From: Rhodovarius crocodyli
GTDB lineage: Bacteria; Pseudomonadota; Alphaproteobacteria; Acetobacterales; Acetobacteraceae
Assembly (NCBI RefSeq): GCF_004005855.1
Contig: NZ_SACL01000006.1
Span: forward strand, 1 to 64,000
Direction of reading: 5' to 3'
Length of the DNA: 64,000 nucleotides
The position numbers and the translations under genes were made by a program. This document shows positions 1 to 6,573 of the stretch, in pieces (the first letter of the stretch is position 1; every line of letters begins with the position of its first letter). The notes under the pieces were generated by a model that worked only from the letters and a program-made list of their open reading frames with translations, was not told the DNA's origin and made no database searches.

Positions 1-92
1 ATCATCTCGGCGCGCGCCGCAGCAGTGTTCATTTTCTGCCGATGCATCTCGCGCACTGCACTGATTTTCTCGCGCGTCAAATAGCGATCCAT
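1..92 (-). CDS. Partial phage early protein, cut by window edge
   Basis: An ATG at 90-92 opens a frame that stays open to the window edge (about 30 codons, beginning MDRYLTREKISAVREM). It starts two bases after the stop of the preceding leftward gene, as elsewhere in this tightly packed operon. The visible part is basic and probably helical. Too little is present to assign a function. Confidence 0.5.
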   Translation of the reverse strand, partial: MDRYLTREKISAVREMHRQKMNTAAARAEM

Positions 93-94
93 GC

Positions 95-745
95 TCACCC
101 CTCCCCCTGCGCGCAGGGGGCGGTGGCTTCGGCGGGGAAGCCGTCGCCGACACGGGCGAGTGCTGCGTTCACGGCGTCGTCCACCAGCTGCGCCAGCTCA
201 GGGCGGTTCTGCTTCAGCCAGGCGCGCTGACCGCTGAACTTCCCGTCAGCGATGACGGCGTCCAGGGCGGCCGTGTCCTGCGCGGCAGCGAGACGCGCCA
301 CCAGGGCATCCGCGCCTGCCTTCGCCTTGTCCTCGGCGGCCTGCTTCGGCGCCACAGGCTTGAGCACCTGCACCTTGTAGGGCTCGCGCTTCGCCTTCGT
401 GACGGTCAGCGCCATCACTATGTCCCGGTCGATGTGGGACATGGCGCCGATCCGGATGCCGCCCACCTCCATGCCGCCGAACTTCACCTTGGGATCCCGG
501 TAGAGGGTCATGGAGCGCCCAACATATTGCGACGCATCCGCCCCCCATGCGGCCACCATCACTCGGCGCATCATCTTGCAGGGTTTGAAAGGCCGGTTCT
601 CGTCTCCCTCATAGTGGACAGAGACAGGCTGGTCGGCATTCCCGGTTCCCGAAACGTGGCTCACCGTGATGGTGCGCGGCCCTGAAATCAGATCATCCGC
701 GTTGGTCTGGTCGCTTTTGGGCGCCAGGAATTGGGACATATCCAT
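95..745 (-). CDS. Phage protein next to YqaJ exonuclease; possible recombination partner
   Basis: 216 aa with an AGGAGAGAG stretch just upstream of the ATG. The N-terminal 130 residues look like a compact beta-rich domain (segments such as RTITVSHVSGTG and YVGRSMTLYRDPKVKFGG). The C-terminal part is an Ala-rich helical region. It lies in the same leftward operon as the YqaJ-type exonuclease, separated only by a small AP2/HNH gene. By position it could be the ssDNA-binding or annealing partner of that exonuclease. I do not recognise a Bet, RecT, Erf or Rad52 signature, so the role is inference. Confidence 0.75.
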   Translation of the reverse strand: MDMSQFLAPKSDQTNADDLISGPRTITVSHVSGTGNADQPVSVHYEGDENRPFKPCKMMRRVMVAAWGADASQYVGRSMTLYRDPKVKFGGMEVGGIRIGAMSHIDRDIVMALTVTKAKREPYKVQVLKPVAPKQAAEDKAKAGADALVARLAAAQDTAALDAVIADGKFSGQRAWLKQNRPELAQLVDDAVNAALARVGDGFPAEATAPCAQGEG

Positions 746-754
746 TTCTCTCTC

Positions 755-1225
755 CTATGCGCGCATGATCTTCCCGGGCCGAAGCTCCAGACGACGCGCC
801 TCATAGGCCGCCGCCGCCTCTTCCTCGGTCAGGAATGCGCCGATGTAGATGTTCTTGTAATTGTGGGTGATTTGAGCCACCCACCGCCGGTTCGGGCCGT
901 GCCACGACACACCACGGAACCGGGATGAGCCCGCTTTATGGCGCGCGCAGTTCACCATGTTGTCGTGGTGGGTCACGGACCGCAGGTTCACCCGGCGATT
1001 GTCCAGACCGTTCCCGTTGATGTGGTCGGTCAGCAGCCCCACCGGCGTCTGATTGATGAGGCGGTGCATCCAGATTGTGACCCGCTTGCCGTCAATCTTC
1101 ACGTCGCGGGCCGCGTAATAGGTGCGCGGCTGCTTCAGGGCGTGCCACTTCCATTGGGACAGGATGGGGTAATCCTCGTCGTCAACGATGGCCTGCTGCC
1201 CGAGCGTGAGTTCGATCATCGCCAT
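755..1225 (-). CDS. HNH endonuclease with AP2 DNA-binding domain
   Basis: 156 aa. The N-terminal half has the phage HNH pattern: WKWHA, then WMHRLINQTP, then LLTDHINGNGLDNRRVNLR with the DH and N residues of the catalytic beta-beta-alpha fold. The C-terminal part is an AP2-type domain (RFRGVSWHGPNRRWVAQI, then YIGAFLTEEEAAAAYEA). These are typical free-standing homing-type nucleases of phages. The ATG at 1223-1225 overlaps the stop of the exonuclease gene, so translation is probably coupled. It separates the exonuclease from the next recombination-module gene. Confidence 0.88.
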   Translation of the reverse strand: MAMIELTLGQQAIVDDEDYPILSQWKWHALKQPRTYYAARDVKIDGKRVTIWMHRLINQTPVGLLTDHINGNGLDNRRVNLRSVTHHDNMVNCARHKAGSSRFRGVSWHGPNRRWVAQITHNYKNIYIGAFLTEEEAAAAYEARRLELRPGKIMRA

Positions 1226-1908
1226 CAGATCATGATCTCCTGCTCGACGCGCCGCTCCGTGGGCAGCCAACGCATGTCGTCGGCTTCCAGGTTGGCGCGA
1301 TAGGTTGCGATGTACTGGGCGGCGGCTTCCTCGAAGGCAGTCGCGGCCTCGATGATGGCGGCCTGGATGCGCGCGTCGGGGTAGACCCGGAGCGTCACCA
1401 TCGGCAGGCCGCCGGAATAGCTTACGAAGTCGCACCACGCCCGGCCGGTCACGAGCAGGCTGGTTTGCACCTGCATCACGTAATCGTCCGGCATCTGGCG
1501 CGCGCAGATCGTCGCCACCTGGAACTTCTGTCGGCGGCTCTTGATCTCGATCAGGCCATTATCGCCCACCAGCCCGTCAGGCGAGCAGCCGATCGTGAAG
1601 CCCCACTCGTCGTTGGTGACGAAGCCGCATTCGGTCACGGGCGCATAGGCCTCGGCATAGCGCTGCCGTGCCTCGAGCTCGTCATCCTGGCCGCGCAGCA
1701 TCTCGTCCCCGATGTAGGTAGGCTCGACGAAGCCGCTGATGCGCTGCGAGACCAGCTCGAACAGGTGCGCCCGCTGTTTGTCGTTGGCGGCCACTTTGAG
1801 CGTCGGCGTGACGATCAGCTTCATCTCGCTGGCCGTGAGCAGCCCGCACCGCAGCGCCAGCCACTCGTCGCTGCCCTGCACGACCTCGGGGTGGTAGATG
1901 ATGGTCAT
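1225..1908 (-). CDS. YqaJ-type viral recombinase / exonuclease
   Basis: 227 aa. Family motifs are visible: GSDEWLALRCGLLTASE near the N-terminus, and in the middle the catalytic block GCSPDGLVGDNGLIEIKSRR (PDG followed by E-x-K, metal-binding core of the lambda-exonuclease fold). It should degrade one strand of linear phage DNA to make recombination substrates. The ATG at 1906-1908 overlaps the stop of the upstream gene; an in-frame extension to 1998 is rejected because it would overlap that gene by about 90 bases. Confidence 0.9.
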   Translation of the reverse strand: MTIIYHPEVVQGSDEWLALRCGLLTASEMKLIVTPTLKVAANDKQRAHLFELVSQRISGFVEPTYIGDEMLRGQDDELEARQRYAEAYAPVTECGFVTNDEWGFTIGCSPDGLVGDNGLIEIKSRRQKFQVATICARQMPDDYVMQVQTSLLVTGRAWCDFVSYSGGLPMVTLRVYPDARIQAAIIEAATAFEEAAAQYIATYRANLEADDMRWLPTERRVEQEIMI

Positions 1909-2324
1909 GCCTGCCCCCGGGCCTTCTCTGCGGCGGCTATCTCCCTGACCAGCCATTCCCTCATTCGGCAAAAACGCTGTTCTGGGGTCTCTCTCCAAGA
2001 GCCCGCCTCATCGTTCATGAAGACGATTTCCCGCGCCATGGCAGGAGCGATCCCGAACGCGGTCGACACGCAATCTGCGTCTTCCGGGTCGATCCTCTCC
2101 ATGCTGACGCCGCGAGCGACACCGACCGCGCCTATGAGGCAGACCTCGCCCTTCGCGTGAAGGTGGTCGGAGATGAGGCGCTTGGTGGGCATAGCGTCCA
2201 AGGCCGCCAGAGCCTCTCGAAGGAATGCGATGCCTCGATTGCCCCGCATGGCGGCCTTCACCGCGCCGCGCCAGCGGATAAGAGCCCACCCTTCGCAGGC
2301 GTCGCTGTATTCGGACCGGCTCAC
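1905..2324 (-). CDS. Conserved-looking phage early protein, function unknown
   Basis: 139 aa, translationally coupled to both neighbours by ATGA overlaps. The sequence begins MSRSEYSDACEGWALIRW and has alternating helices with a segment MPTKRLISDHLHAKGEVCLIGA, reminiscent of many phage proteins encoded beside recombination genes. No catalytic motif is evident. Operon position suggests an accessory role in early phage DNA metabolism (inference). Confidence 0.75.
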   Translation of the reverse strand: MSRSEYSDACEGWALIRWRGAVKAAMRGNRGIAFLREALAALDAMPTKRLISDHLHAKGEVCLIGAVGVARGVSMERIDPEDADCVSTAFGIAPAMAREIVFMNDEAGSWRETPEQRFCRMREWLVREIAAAEKARGQA

Positions 2325-2620
2325 GGCTTCACCGCCTGCGCAGCCTGGCGGAACGCATGCGCCGCTGCCACGCGGTTGCCGTTGGCGAGGTCAGCGAACG
2401 CAGCCTGCGCCCACCACAGAGCCTCGGTTTCCTCGTCGGTGTGAACCTGGGCGGCGGCGTCTGCCGTAACGACGCTGAGCTTGCCCAGCACTGCGGCATC
2501 GGGCCAGCCGCAGCGCACGGGGCGAACCGGGCGTGTCGAGCTGGGGCGCCGGGGGAACTCCACATGCACCACCACAGGCGGCGGCACAGGCATCACGGGC
2601 GCGCTGGACGGGGCGGTCAT
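2321..2620 (-). CDS. Small phage early protein, unknown
   Basis: 99 aa with a Pro-rich N-terminus (VMPVPPPVVVHV) and a C-terminal helical segment ending AAHAFRQAAQAVKP. Start and stop overlap neighbouring genes by four bases, the pattern of the whole leftward operon. No recognised domain. Confidence 0.6.
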   Translation of the reverse strand: MTAPSSAPVMPVPPPVVVHVEFPRRPSSTRPVRPVRCGWPDAAVLGKLSVVTADAAAQVHTDEETEALWWAQAAFADLANGNRVAAAHAFRQAAQAVKP

Positions 2621-2838
2621 GCGGCCTCCCCGGCTGCCGCCGCGATGGATGCGACCACCGCCGCGTGAGATGAATAGAGAGCCACCCTTGCCGGGTCGTT
2701 TGACCAGTAGGCATGCTCATCAGGGCGGTACTGCGCCAAGGGCTCTCTTTGTGCATACAGTGCCTTGGCGGCCGCGAGATGAACCTCAGCGGACCGCAGC
2801 GCAGCAAGCATCTTGCGGGCTGTTTCTTGGCTAATCAT
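2617..2838 (-). CDS. Small phage early protein, unknown
   Basis: 73 aa from the ATG at 2836-2838, which overlaps the stop of the upstream gene. A longer frame reaching 3069 is rejected because it would lie antiphase over that gene. The protein is mainly helical and Ala-rich with a central aromatic segment (YRPDEHAYWSNDPARVALY). No function can be assigned. Confidence 0.6.
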   Translation of the reverse strand: MISQETARKMLAALRSAEVHLAAAKALYAQREPLAQYRPDEHAYWSNDPARVALYSSHAAVVASIAAAAGEAA

Positions 2839-3197
2839 GCGGACACTCCCAGGGCGGCAGCGGTCGCGCGGCCCTTCTCGGTGAGGGTGATCGTCAGCTT
2901 CCCCTCGGCGCGCGATTTCTCGGCCATGCCGCACAGGATCAGGTTCTTCAGGCCGCGACGGTTCTGGGGCTCGATCCCGAGTGCCGTGGCCTCCAGCAGC
3001 GTCGCCGCGTCCGTGGACATCCTGGCGCCGTCGATCTCGTAGAGGGCGCGGATACCCTGGCCCTGGCACCAGCGCCGGGCGTGCTGGAGGTCGAGGAAGT
3101 TCTCGATGCTCATCTGCACGCCGTGTTCGGTCAGGTGGCCGAAAAACCAGAAGCCACGCGGCGAGGGGACGATGATAGGCTGGCCGACGCTAGCCAT
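2835..3197 (-). CDS. Phage early protein, unknown
   Basis: 120 aa from the ATG at 3195-3197. Two halves are visible: an N-terminal segment around GFWFFGHLTEHGVQ, and a C-terminal basic segment (GKLTITLTEKGRATAAALG) that resembles the winged part of small helix-turn-helix proteins. DNA binding is possible but not established. Coupled by short overlaps to both neighbours. Confidence 0.65.
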   Translation of the reverse strand: MASVGQPIIVPSPRGFWFFGHLTEHGVQMSIENFLDLQHARRWCQGQGIRALYEIDGARMSTDAATLLEATALGIEPQNRRGLKNLILCGMAEKSRAEGKLTITLTEKGRATAAALGVSA

Positions 3198-3375
3198 GGG
3201 GCGCCTCCTGCTTGGCGGATGCGCGGGCAACATCGAGCTGGACGAGGGCCAGCCGGGCGCCCTCCATCGCTTCCCCATGAACACGGAAGCTATTGCCGTT
3301 CGGACGGGGCCATGCGTCATCGACCACCCTGCGCAACGCCTTCTCCAGCAGCGCTACCTGCTCGTCGGCGGTCAC
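3190..3375 (-). CDS. Small phage early protein, unknown
   Basis: 61 aa (starts MTADEQVALLEKALRRVV, ends RASAKQEAPHG). Overlaps the following gene by eight bases and the preceding one by four. Charged and probably helical; no recognised family. Confidence 0.55.
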   Translation of the reverse strand: MTADEQVALLEKALRRVVDDAWPRPNGNSFRVHGEAMEGARLALVQLDVARASAKQEAPHG

Positions 3376-3722
3376 AGCCGATACTCCCTGTCAGACTGGC
3401 GATAGGCCGCGCGGGCGTTGTCGAACGCGACGTGCGGCAGGCTATTCTGGGCCGCGCGTTCGCAGTCGCGCTCGATGTCCGAGACGATCCCGCTGGCCAG
3501 ATCGACCATCATGGCGCCCAAGCTCAGACCGTCCTCGGTCGTCTGCTGGTCCGTGGCCATGGCGTCCGCGACGGGATCAGCCGCTTCACAGAACATGCGC
3601 AGCTGATACAGCGCGGTCAGCTTGCGCTCGTAGAACGCCTCAGCGTCGGCGTCCGAGACGGCATCAACAGCGCGCCGGTGCATCGCGTCGATCTGCTCGG
3701 CGTAGGTGGCGAGGATGGACAT
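3372..3722 (-). CDS. Phage early protein, unknown
   Basis: 116 aa, strongly helical and acidic, starting MSILATYAEQIDAMHRR with a conserved-looking middle (YERKLTALYQLRMFCEAAD). Three bases separate its start from the stop of the first gene of the operon. No enzyme motif is visible. Confidence 0.65.
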   Translation of the reverse strand: MSILATYAEQIDAMHRRAVDAVSDADAEAFYERKLTALYQLRMFCEAADPVADAMATDQQTTEDGLSLGAMMVDLASGIVSDIERDCERAAQNSLPHVAFDNARAAYRQSDREYRL

Positions 3723-3725
3723 GGC

Positions 3726-4028
3726 TCAGCCCTCCCCACGCGAGGAGGCGATGGCGGTGGCCACCTTCTCCATGGCGAGGAACCGATCCGCGTCGGTCAT
3801 GTCGGCGGCGCAGAACACCGCCTCGCACGCCTCCAGCAGCGCCGGGGCCGCGGCGATCAGGCGGGCGTCAGCCTCCGGAGCGCCGAGCGGACCGCTTCCA
3901 ACCACAAAGGTGGTGTTCACCAAGGCGACATGGGCGCTGGGCTGTTCGATGGCAGGGTCTACCTGCTGCCAGATGCGCCAAGGCCCCGGAGTGTGGGCCG
4001 CCTTCTGCTCCGTCTTCGTCTCGCTCAT
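3726..4028 (-). CDS. First gene of the leftward phage operon; HTPGPW / LIAAAP family
   Basis: 100 aa. It shows two hallmarks of a very common phage protein family: HTPGPWRIWQQ near the N-terminus and ADARLIAAAPALLEACEA in the middle. Members are found in early operons of many proteobacterial phages; the molecular function is not known to me. An AGGAGCC ribosome site precedes the ATG. The gene is directly downstream of the proposed left promoter and two operator copies, so it should be repressed in the lysogen. Confidence 0.8.
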   Translation of the reverse strand: MSETKTEQKAAHTPGPWRIWQQVDPAIEQPSAHVALVNTTFVVGSGPLGAPEADARLIAAAPALLEACEAVFCAADMTDADRFLAMEKVATAIASSRGEG

Positions 4029-4068
4029 CTCAGGCTCCTCTTGGAGCCAGCGGCTCCGTGTGTGGAGC

Positions 4069-4099
4069 TTATGTGGCCATAGCGGCCTTATATCGTCAA
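4069..4099 (-). promoter_or_regulatory. Candidate left early promoter (PL-like)
   Basis: On the minus strand TTGACG (complement of 4094-4099) is followed, after 18 bp, by CACATA (complement of 4070-4075), or ACATAA one base on. A GGCC-N5-GGCC operator occupies the spacer. It points into the leftward operon beginning at 4028. The arrangement mirrors the cro promoter. Confidence 0.55.
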
Positions 4100-4112
4100 G
4101 GCCAAAGTGGCC
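4075..4112. promoter_or_regulatory. Left operator pair, two GGCC-N5-GGCC sites
   Basis: GGCCATAGCGGCC at 4075-4087 and GGCCAAAGTGGCC at 4100-4112, centres 25 bp apart. The same palindrome type occurs three times in the repressor/cro gap. One copy lies between the -35 and -10 of the proposed leftward promoter, the other just upstream of the -35. These are the best candidates for repressor or Cro binding. Confidence 0.65.
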
Positions 4113-4136
4113 ACACGATGGGCAAAAAAATACCTC

Positions 4137-4502
4137 CTATCTCGCTGGCGCGTTTGCGGCGCGAACGAACGTGGCTAAGGCTTGGCTGAAGCGCTCGGTT
4201 GGCCTGGATTGGCAGTAGTTTTCAACCCAATAAGAGACACCTTCATGATCCACGCTTTGAAGAATGTCGTTAATTCCAAAGAAAATAGTCGCCCCCGACA
4301 GATACCCATTCATCCAGCTTTCCACATGGAAAAAACGGTCTTGCTCCCGCGATCCCAACGTCCCTGCTCTGTATCCTGACCGCCAAGCCAACCATTGGCC
4401 ACAGGAAACAGACACTCCTGCGCCTCGAATTGTCACCTGCTGAGCCCCAGCGGGGAAAGACAGCGCTAACACCCCGAAAACCGCGCATAGCCACTTTTTC
4501 AT
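4137..4502 (-). CDS. Small exported protein co-translated with the phage repressor
   Basis: 121 aa from the ATG at 4500-4502, which overlaps the repressor stop codon. Residues 1-21 form a clear Sec signal peptide (MKKWLCAVFGVLALSFPAGA, cleavage expected after AGA). The mature part has two Cys residues and segments WMNGYLSGATIF and VSYWVENYCQSRPTERF. This pattern is loosely like small periplasmic HdeA or Rap1a/Tai-type proteins, but that resemblance is weak. Being in the repressor operon it should be made in the lysogen, consistent with a superinfection-exclusion or host-fitness role (inference). Confidence 0.75.
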   Translation of the reverse strand: MKKWLCAVFGVLALSFPAGAQQVTIRGAGVSVSCGQWLAWRSGYRAGTLGSREQDRFFHVESWMNGYLSGATIFFGINDILQSVDHEGVSYWVENYCQSRPTERFSQALATFVRAANAPAR

Positions 4503-5182
4503 AGTAGCTCCCTCCAATGCAGGGCACGCCACATCTCTTTGACGCGGGCGCGCTCTATCACCTTCTCGGTCTGCGGGTTGTATTGGCGCAGGGTGATGCG
4601 CTGATTGTCACCGCCGACGTATTCCTTGAGGTATGCCGCTGGCTGCTCGCCCTGGCCCATCTCCACCAGCACAACGGCGTAGCTCCCTGGTGTCACCGGG
4701 CGCTTCCGAGAGACGTACACCGTGTCCCCTGGCGCCCAGACCCCGGCCATGCTGTCACCCGCGACGAACAGCGCGAAGATGTCCGGTACACCCACCAGCT
4801 TCGCAGGAACGTCCACATATTCCAGGGGGCCATCCGTCAGGTTTACCTCGAACTGGCCATCCGTCCCGCAAGAGACCGTCCCCATAACTGGAACCTGCGC
4901 TGAAAGCGGTAGTCGGGCAGCCTCCATGGGCTGGCGCGTTGCAACAGGCTGCACGTCGCTTCCCGCGGCGAAAGGCTCCGCTGGGATGGGAGCCCCGGGC
5001 TTCGTAAGCAGATCCTCAGGACGGACAGTGAGCGGTGGGGCGAATTTTTCTGCCCAGTGCCGCCGCAGCTCTCTTGCGCCGCGCACGAGCTTGCTGACCG
5101 TGCTCGGGTCAGTGCCAGTGAGGCGAGCCAAATCAGCGGCCTGAAGGTGTCGCGCCGCAAGGACTTCAGCTAGACGGGTCAT
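4499..5182 (-). CDS. Phage repressor, HTH plus S24 (LexA/CI-like) peptidase
   Basis: 227 aa from the ATG at 5180-5182. N-terminal helix-turn-helix: LAARHLQAADLARLTGTDPSTVSKLVRGAR. The C-terminal S24 domain has the catalytic Ser in FVAGDSMAG (Ser144) and a candidate Lys in AAYLKEYVGGD (Lys186). A likely self-cleavage site is Cys105-Gly106 in MGTVSCGTDGQ. It would keep the prophage silent and be inactivated by RecA after DNA damage. An upstream in-frame extension to 5488 is rejected because it crosses the operators and the divergent cro-like gene. No ribosome site precedes the ATG. Confidence 0.92.
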   Translation of the reverse strand: MTRLAEVLAARHLQAADLARLTGTDPSTVSKLVRGARELRRHWAEKFAPPLTVRPEDLLTKPGAPIPAEPFAAGSDVQPVATRQPMEAARLPLSAQVPVMGTVSCGTDGQFEVNLTDGPLEYVDVPAKLVGVPDIFALFVAGDSMAGVWAPGDTVYVSRKRPVTPGSYAVVLVEMGQGEQPAAYLKEYVGGDNQRITLRQYNPQTEKVIERARVKEMWRALHWRELL

Positions 5183-5184
5183 CG

Positions 5185-5255
5185 GGCCGTTATGGCCAAA
5201 AATGTCTTGATGATCACCGGCCGAAATGGCCTTGACTGTTGAGGCCATAGTGGCC
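5185..5255. promoter_or_regulatory. Right operator region, three GGCC-N5-GGCC sites
   Basis: Copies GGCCGTTATGGCC (5185-5197), GGCCGAAATGGCC (5219-5231) and GGCCATAGTGGCC (5243-5255); centre spacings 34 and 24 bp. The first overlaps a possible -10 (CATAAC, complement of 5189-5194) of the leftward repressor promoter. The third fills the spacer of the rightward cro promoter. The layout fits a lambda-like OR with autoregulation of the repressor. Confidence 0.7.
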
Positions 5256-5260
5256 ACAAT
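5232..5260 (+). promoter_or_regulatory. Candidate right early promoter (PR-like)
   Basis: TTGACT at 5232-5237, a 17-bp spacer, then CACAAT at 5255-5260. The cro-like ATG is only six bases after the -10, so the transcript would begin at or within a base or two of the start codon. No Shine-Dalgarno sequence is present, which fits a leaderless mRNA. Confidence 0.65.
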
Positions 5261-5266
5261 TCGTCC

Positions 5267-5482
5267 ATGACCCTGGACGAGTACCGCGCCCGTGAGGGCC
5301 TCTCCTACGAGGCTTTGGCTGAGAGGCTTGGCTTTGCCGGCCCCAATGCCGCCAGGACCGTCCACCGCTATGCCGGCGGCGAGCGCATCCCGCGACCTGA
5401 CGCTATGCGCAGGATTATGGAAGCCACCGGCGGCAAGGTCACGCCTACCGACTTCTACGCCGCTGCCCGGGAAAGCGCGTGA
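5267..5482 (+). CDS. Cro-like helix-turn-helix protein
   Basis: 71 aa, divergent from the repressor. A helix-turn-helix is visible (LSYEALAERLGFAGPNAARTVHRYAGGERI), with a C-terminal MRRIMEATGGKVTPTDFY typical of short Cro/CI-type regulators. Probably opens the lytic programme by shutting off the repressor. The ATG appears leaderless. It overlaps the next small gene by one base. Confidence 0.8.
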   Translation: MTLDEYRAREGLSYEALAERLGFAGPNAARTVHRYAGGERIPRPDAMRRIMEATGGKVTPTDFYAAARESA

Positions 5483-5628
5483 TGTCATCGCCGCGCGCCC
5501 TCATCGGCAAAATCCTGCTGTGGTTCACGCGCGCCGCCGAACCCAAGCCCTTTGACTGGGCTGAGTTCGACCGCTGCCTCAAGGTCAATGAGCGCCGCCT
5601 GTGTGACCAGCTCCGGAAAAGCGTGTGA
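5482..5628 (+). CDS. Very small protein coupled to the cro-like gene
   Basis: 48 aa beginning MSSPRALIGKILLWFTRA, with TGATG overlap to the cro-like stop. A short N-terminal hydrophobic stretch is followed by charged residues (EFDRCLKVNERRLCDQLRKS). It may be a small phage regulator or membrane-associated peptide. Its end overlaps a convergent minus-strand gene by 44 bases. Confidence 0.45.
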   Translation: MSSPRALIGKILLWFTRAAEPKPFDWAEFDRCLKVNERRLCDQLRKSV

Positions 5629-5821
5629 TGTGCATGACCAGTTCATCCACGGCCGCCTCCATGTACGCGCCGTCTGGCGCCGTCGGTGCGGGGCGGTATT
5701 GCTCCAACGCTTCCATGATCCTGCCGCGCTGTGGACTTGCGGCGATCAGCGCCGCGACTGCGACGCGCAAGACCGCGATGGACGTGGTCGCCATCGCCAA
5801 GCGTTGCTGTTCTTCGTTCAT
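5585..5821 (-). CDS. Small phage protein, convergent with the cro operon
   Basis: 78 aa starting MNEEQQRLAMATTSIAVLR; a strong GGAGG site ends seven bases before the ATG at 5819-5821. Sequence is helical with a segment GRIMEALEQYRPAPTAPDG. The orientation opposes the early rightward operon. No known family; a lysogen-expressed or antisense-control role is possible but only inferred. Confidence 0.5.
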   Translation of the reverse strand: MNEEQQRLAMATTSIAVLRVAVAALIAASPQRGRIMEALEQYRPAPTAPDGAYMEAAVDELVMHITRFSGAGHTGGAH

Positions 5822-5854
5822 GACTATCCTCCATGTCGTCATTCCCCTGACCAT

Positions 5855-6157
5855 GGTGGATCACGGACCGGTTATTGCGCAATCGCGTAGGCCGGTCCGT
5901 GCTTCCTCTTCCCGCAGCGTCGCCAGCGGCTTCGGCCTGGCGCTCCGGGCAGCCGCGCGGGCCGGATATCCCCGCCTTGGGCCTCTCCTCCGTGTCTCGA
6001 CTGCGGGTGTCGCTGGCGCGCCCTGCGCATTTTCCAGGGAGGTGCCCGAACAGCGCGCCAACGCTGCCCGGGCGGTTACTGCGATCTGCCATGCCCCGTT
6101 TTTTGCATCGGAGAGCATGGAATGTCCTGGTCAAATTCTGACCGAAGTTTTCACAGC
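5855..6157. other. Gene-poor stretch with an inverted repeat
   Basis: No convincing gene. A minus-strand frame of 85 codons (5861-6118) has an AGGA upstream of its ATG, but its Arg/Ala/Pro-rich translation looks like noncoding read-through. A perfect 10-bp inverted repeat lies at 5862-5871 and 5892-5901. The stretch may hold control sequences for the rightward operon. Confidence 0.4.
5862..5901. repeat. Perfect 10-bp inverted repeat
   Basis: CACGGACCGG at 5862-5871 pairs with CCGGTCCGTG at 5892-5901; the 20-base loop contains the smaller palindrome TTGCGCAA. No T-run follows on the plus strand, so a simple terminator is not obvious. It may be a protein-binding site or an RNA hairpin. Confidence 0.5.
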
Positions 6158-6409
6158 ATGACCGCCGCAACCGCATCCCCTGGCGACCGGGTGATGGAGG
6201 CCCTGCGGCGTCTCTACGGCCCGCTGCGCCATGCCGAGAAGCTGCTCGGCCGGCGCGCCAATTCCACCCCCAGGGCGGCCCGAAACTGGCTCGACGACAA
6301 CTGCGCCATGAGCGTGGACAAGCTCGTCGAGCTGATGGCCGCCGATCCGAAATTCCATGCCGCGGTCAATGAGGTCGTCTCGACCCGCCGCGCCGAGAGG
6401 TCCCCCTGA
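6158..6409 (+). CDS. Phage early protein, probable helix-turn-helix
   Basis: 83 aa from the ATG at 6158 (an upstream in-frame ATG at 6122 is less likely). The middle, LRHAEKLLGRRANSTPRAARNWL, followed by VDKLVELMAADPKFHAAV, resembles small phage DNA-binding proteins in which an HTH is followed by LMA-type helices. Probably an early regulator. TGATG overlap with the next gene. Confidence 0.6.
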   Translation: MTAATASPGDRVMEALRRLYGPLRHAEKLLGRRANSTPRAARNWLDDNCAMSVDKLVELMAADPKFHAAVNEVVSTRRAERSP

Positions 6410-6573
6410 TGCGCAGAAGCATCATCTTCGTAATCGGCCTGCACGGCTTCGGGTTCGATCGAGGCGACGTGTTCCCCGAGCTGCGTCTCGGCCTGGTCTC
6501 CATCAGCTGGTGCAAGGGCCGCTGGATCGACGTCATCAACGAGGCCGCCAAGGCCAAGGCAGCGGCGGCATGA
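6409..6573 (+). CDS. Small phage protein, unknown
   Basis: 54 aa: hydrophobic start MRRSIIFVIGLHGFGFDRG, then FPELRLGLVSISWCKGRWIDV and an Ala/Lys-rich tail. Coupled by overlapping start and stop codons to both neighbours, which supports it as a real gene. Function unknown. Confidence 0.55.
   Translation: MRRSIIFVIGLHGFGFDRGDVFPELRLGLVSISWCKGRWIDVINEAAKAKAAAA

Noticed and set aside
5643-6176. 177-codon minus-strand frame upstream of the 78-aa protein
   Set aside because: It runs out of phase over the better supported 5585-5821 gene and has Arg/Gly-rich noncoding character.
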